From contig JBCCHD010000001.1 in the NCBI GenBank assembly GCA_039028935.1, positions 1-64,000 on the forward strand: a stretch of DNA of 64,000 nucleotides, read 5' to 3'. A program made the translations under genes and the position numbers. Source of the stretch: Pseudomonadota bacterium (GTDB lineage Bacteria > Pseudomonadota > Gammaproteobacteria > Steroidobacterales > SZUA-146). Below the pieces are notes generated by a model. That model saw only the letters and a list, made by a program, of their open reading frames with translations, did not search any database and was not told the origin of the DNA. Shown piece after piece: positions 61,828 to 64,000 of the stretch (the stretch's first letter is position 1; every line of letters begins with the position of its first letter).

Positions 61828-62705
61828 CCACTCCCGCGGATTATCGACGCGGCGTTATCCAAGCCATTGTGGCCGGCTTCTTTCTGTCGAGCGCCGGCAT
61901 CGGCATGCGCCTAATGGAGCAGGCCACGCCCGAACACGTCACGTTCTATCGCGCGCTGGGACTTACGTTTTTTGCACTGGCGGTGCTCGTGGTTAAAAAT
62001 CCCACGCGACCGTGGCGGCCCGTCATTGAGACCGGCTGGATTGGGTTGGCCGCAGGAATTCCCTTTGCGTTTGCCTCACTGTGTGTCGTGTTTGGTTTGG
62101 CCAGCACCACCGTCGCCAACGTGATGTTCATCGTCTCGCTGTCGCCGTTTTTCGCCGCGCTGCTCGGCTGGCTGATTCTCAAAGAGCGCGTTTCGGTGCG
62201 CACTTGGATAGCCATCACGATTGCCGTATGCGGCGTACTCATCATGGTACAAGGTGGACTGTCCGCCGAGGGTTGGGTCGGTGTCCTGTGGGCGTTTGGC
62301 ATGGCCTTCAACTATGGCCTATTCATGGTGCTCACGCGGTTCGGCAAAGATAAGGATATGTTCCCGGTCGTGTTCTGGTCAGGCGTGCTGCTCGCAGCGA
62401 TCATTACCTTCTTTATTGACAGTTTTGCATTGCCCGCTCAAGACGTTTTGTTGGGTCTTGCACTCGGTGTCTTTCAAATTGGTCTGGGCGGCCTGCTGCT
62501 TGTCGCGGCGTCAAAACATGTGCCCGCCGCGCAGATAGTCTTTCTCGCTATGCTTGAACCGGTTCTGAGTCCTATTTGGGTGTGGCTCGGTGTGGGCGAA
62601 GTGCCGACATCTCAATCACTCGTGGGCGGCGCCATCATTCTGTTTGCCATCGGATTTTTTACGCTAGCAGGCGGTGCGCGCGAGGACGCCGCGCCCAAGG
62701 GCTGA
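61824..62705 (+). CDS. EamA/DMT-superfamily permease
   Basis: A 293-residue inner-membrane protein with ten predicted helices in two EamA repeats (VAGFFLSSAGIGMRLMEQATPEHVTFYRALGL; then GWVGVLWAFGMAFNYGLFMVL). Such proteins usually export metabolites or amino acids. The GTG start overlaps the previous stop, making it the last gene of unit B. It may relieve accumulation of a pathway product; no substrate can be read from the sequence. Confidence 0.87.
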   Translation: MTTPADYRRGVIQAIVAGFFLSSAGIGMRLMEQATPEHVTFYRALGLTFFALAVLVVKNPTRPWRPVIETGWIGLAAGIPFAFASLCVVFGLASTTVANVMFIVSLSPFFAALLGWLILKERVSVRTWIAITIAVCGVLIMVQGGLSAEGWVGVLWAFGMAFNYGLFMVLTRFGKDKDMFPVVFWSGVLLAAIITFFIDSFALPAQDVLLGLALGVFQIGLGGLLLVAASKHVPAAQIVFLAMLEPVLSPIWVWLGVGEVPTSQSLVGGAIILFAIGFFTLAGGAREDAAPKG

Positions 62706-62780
62706 CACGGCCGCGTGCCGTATTCAGGTGATGACGGTAAATCACTTGAGTTCATTCGGTCGTAAAGCCAATCCACAGCT

Positions 62781-62803
62781 TAGTCGAGTGTCTATGTCGA
62801 CTA
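62781..62803. repeat. Inverted repeat TAGTCGA-9-TCGACTA
   Basis: A perfect 7-base dyad whose right arm includes the stop codon of the minus-strand hydantoinase gene. It lies between two convergent genes. There is no T-run, so a terminator role is only possible. Confidence 0.35.
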
Positions 62804-64000
62804 TTCGTTGGCCTCGAGACGGCGAGCGTTTTCGCCCGGTAAACTGTCACATGAAGCCGTCACCCGTGCGCTGATCAGGCCGGAATCATCGTCAACCTCC
62901 GGAAGTTGGATGCGCTGTACATCCAACGTCACGTCACTAGATTGTCCACCCTTGGTTTCTTGCAAGGCTTGCACTTGTTGTCGAGCCAGGTTTTCGGCTC
63001 GGGCGAGTGCGGCGGTCGGATCGATCTCTGATTCGGGCTCAGCGCCAGTATGAATCAGATAGCCACCACGCTCATTAAGCGTAATCTCAATGGTGTATTC
63101 GGATCGAATCATGCCCACGGCCGCGCCGACAGCGTTAGCCACGTGGCTGTGTTGGGGAACGTGTGTTTCGATGTTCAAACGCTGACCGACCGCTGGGTAG
63201 AACACATTAGCAGGCCCCCCCACCGCGACGAGGGGCAGGGCCGACGTAAACGTCACGCCCAGGTGATTGATCTTGTCCTGACCGGCCGCTACCGCGGCAA
63301 CGAGTGCGTTGTCGTCGCTAAAATTCGTATCGCTCAATTCATTAATAATGAGCCGCGTGCTCTTATCGATGGTGAGATTGACTACCTCTTGGCATACGTT
63401 ACGCACCTGTTCGTCCACATTAGACCCAGCCACCCGATAGCTGGCGCGGCCCAAGAGCTCAGCCGCCGAGCGCGCCGCGCGCACCGACCATTGTCCTTGA
63501 AGCCCGAGCACATGGGCTGCGTCACTCGGAGTAAAACCCGAGCGCCGCAAAATGCCGCGATCGACCAGCGCGCGCACGCAGGCGCGATCGGCGGCGCCAT
63601 TTATCACGTTGCGGCTTTTGTTGGGGCGCGCTGGATTGAGCGTGGCAATAAAGCGCTGTTCGCGCGCGCTCAGCGTGGCGCTTTCGGTGAGATTCAGCAC
63701 AAGATAATCGAGTGCTGACAGCATACCGCCCGAGGCTGAAAGCGCGGCCTCGAGTTCGATTTCGAGTTCAGGGTAAAGGGTTGCCAGCATGGAGATGGGT
63801 GCCACGCGCGTATCCAGCAGGGTTAGGCCGGAGGCGGAGTCGACCTCGACGCCGCTGTCACCGCCCAAGCCAATGGTCTGCATATCGATGGCGTGCACGA
63901 GCGTACGGTAACCGCCGACGTTTGAGCCACGCGCGCTTAAGGCGGGCCAGCCGTTGCGCACGGTGGCGACGTCGGAGGTGGTGCCGCCCATATCGGCCAC
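62801..64000 (-). CDS. Hydantoinase/oxoprolinase (HyuA) family protein, partial
   Basis: The last 399 residues of an HyuA-type protein; the 5' end lies beyond 64000. VADMGGTTSDVATV-like sequence at the visible start, then GLGGDSGVEVD and the C-terminal PLVAVGGPANVFYPAVGQRL ... PQHSHVANAVGAAVGMIRSEY define the family (actin/hexokinase-like ATPase). These subunits open hydantoin or 5-oxoproline rings with ATP, usually with an HyuB partner that is not visible here. N-methylhydantoin to N-carbamoylsarcosine would link to the methylamine genes, but this is a guess. Confidence 0.85.
   Translation of the reverse strand: MADMGGTTSDVATVRNGWPALSARGSNVGGYRTLVHAIDMQTIGLGGDSGVEVDSASGLTLLDTRVAPISMLATLYPELEIELEAALSASGGMLSALDYLVLNLTESATLSAREQRFIATLNPARPNKSRNVINGAADRACVRALVDRGILRRSGFTPSDAAHVLGLQGQWSVRAARSAAELLGRASYRVAGSNVDEQVRNVCQEVVNLTIDKSTRLIINELSDTNFSDDNALVAAVAAGQDKINHLGVTFTSALPLVAVGGPANVFYPAVGQRLNIETHVPQHSHVANAVGAAVGMIRSEYTIEITLNERGGYLIHTGAEPESEIDPTAALARAENLARQQVQALQETKGGQSSDVTLDVQRIQLPEVDDDSGLISARVTASCDSLPGENARRLEANE

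Noticed and set aside
1-64000. CRISPR array, insertion sequence, prophage, tRNA or rRNA
   Set aside because: No regularly spaced repeats, no transposase or integrase motifs, no terminal inverted repeats with target duplications and no tRNA-like cloverleaf were recognised on reading.

Overview
The window looks like chromosomal DNA of a marine, aerobic Gammaproteobacterium. The grounds are two large TonB-dependent receptors, a MacB-like efflux operon, a TfpX/TfpZ-type pilin accessory protein, a periplasmic sulfite dehydrogenase, Tat and lipoprotein signals, GC-rich codons, and many genes for quaternary-ammonium and sulfonium osmolytes (BCCT carriers, MttB homologs, DddP). I cannot go below class level. 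I see no rRNA or tRNA gene, insertion sequence, prophage or CRISPR array. The right edge cuts a hydantoinase gene.

Layout. (1) 0-4.5 kb: an ArsR/SdpR-like regulator, then a minus-strand cobalamin lower-loop operon (cobT-cobS-cobC-cobQ). (2) 4.6-12.9 kb: an AstE/AspA-like zinc hydrolase, a small His/Cys-rich exported protein, a siderophore-type TonB receptor translationally packed with an ABC ATPase and two large permeases, and a LysR regulator. (3) 13-19.7 kb: a lipoprotein/Ig-like pair, a sulfite dehydrogenase with its cytochrome c, a mandelate-racemase-superfamily enzyme that carries the key residues of hydroxyproline-betaine epimerase, and a CBM20-esterase lipoprotein. (4) 19.7-29 kb: a second TonB receptor behind an unusually palindrome-rich leader, followed by a compact group of two Asp/Asn beta-hydroxylase proteins and three sulfotransferase proteins. 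One protein fuses both activities. (5) 29-41.5 kb: RarD-like permease, YigZ, DUF899, a METTL27-like methyltransferase, a MacAB-like exporter with two different permeases, a homocysteine methyltransferase with a polyarginine tail, an exported methyltransferase lipoprotein, DNA-3-methyladenine glycosylase I and an MFS carrier. (6) 41.5-64 kb: the osmolyte region.

The osmolyte region holds two units built on the same plan. Unit A is a minus-strand operon (METTL27-like methyltransferase, DHDPS-family lyase, aldehyde dehydrogenase, FAD amine oxidase, MttB homolog, two SDRs) facing a plus-strand BCCT carrier, with four TGAYGCGTCA-like boxes between them. Unit B is MttB plus a DMGDH-like FAD/GcvT dehydrogenase facing a PhyH dioxygenase, a BCCT carrier, the DMSP lyase gene dddP, a ProC-like reductase and a DMT permease. 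The oxidase/deaminase-family/dehydrogenase triad of unit A, together with the epimerase-like gene at 17 kb, fits a route from hydroxyproline betaine through hydroxyproline to 2-oxoglutarate. In that model the MttB protein would supply or replace a demethylation step. This is inference.

The two best candidates for an undescribed system are (a) the TonB receptor plus hydroxylase/sulfotransferase cluster at 20-29 kb, and (b) the paired MttB-BCCT units at 41-62 kb. The cobalamin genes and the homocysteine methyltransferase are metabolically compatible with (b), but no corrinoid carrier protein is encoded in this window.
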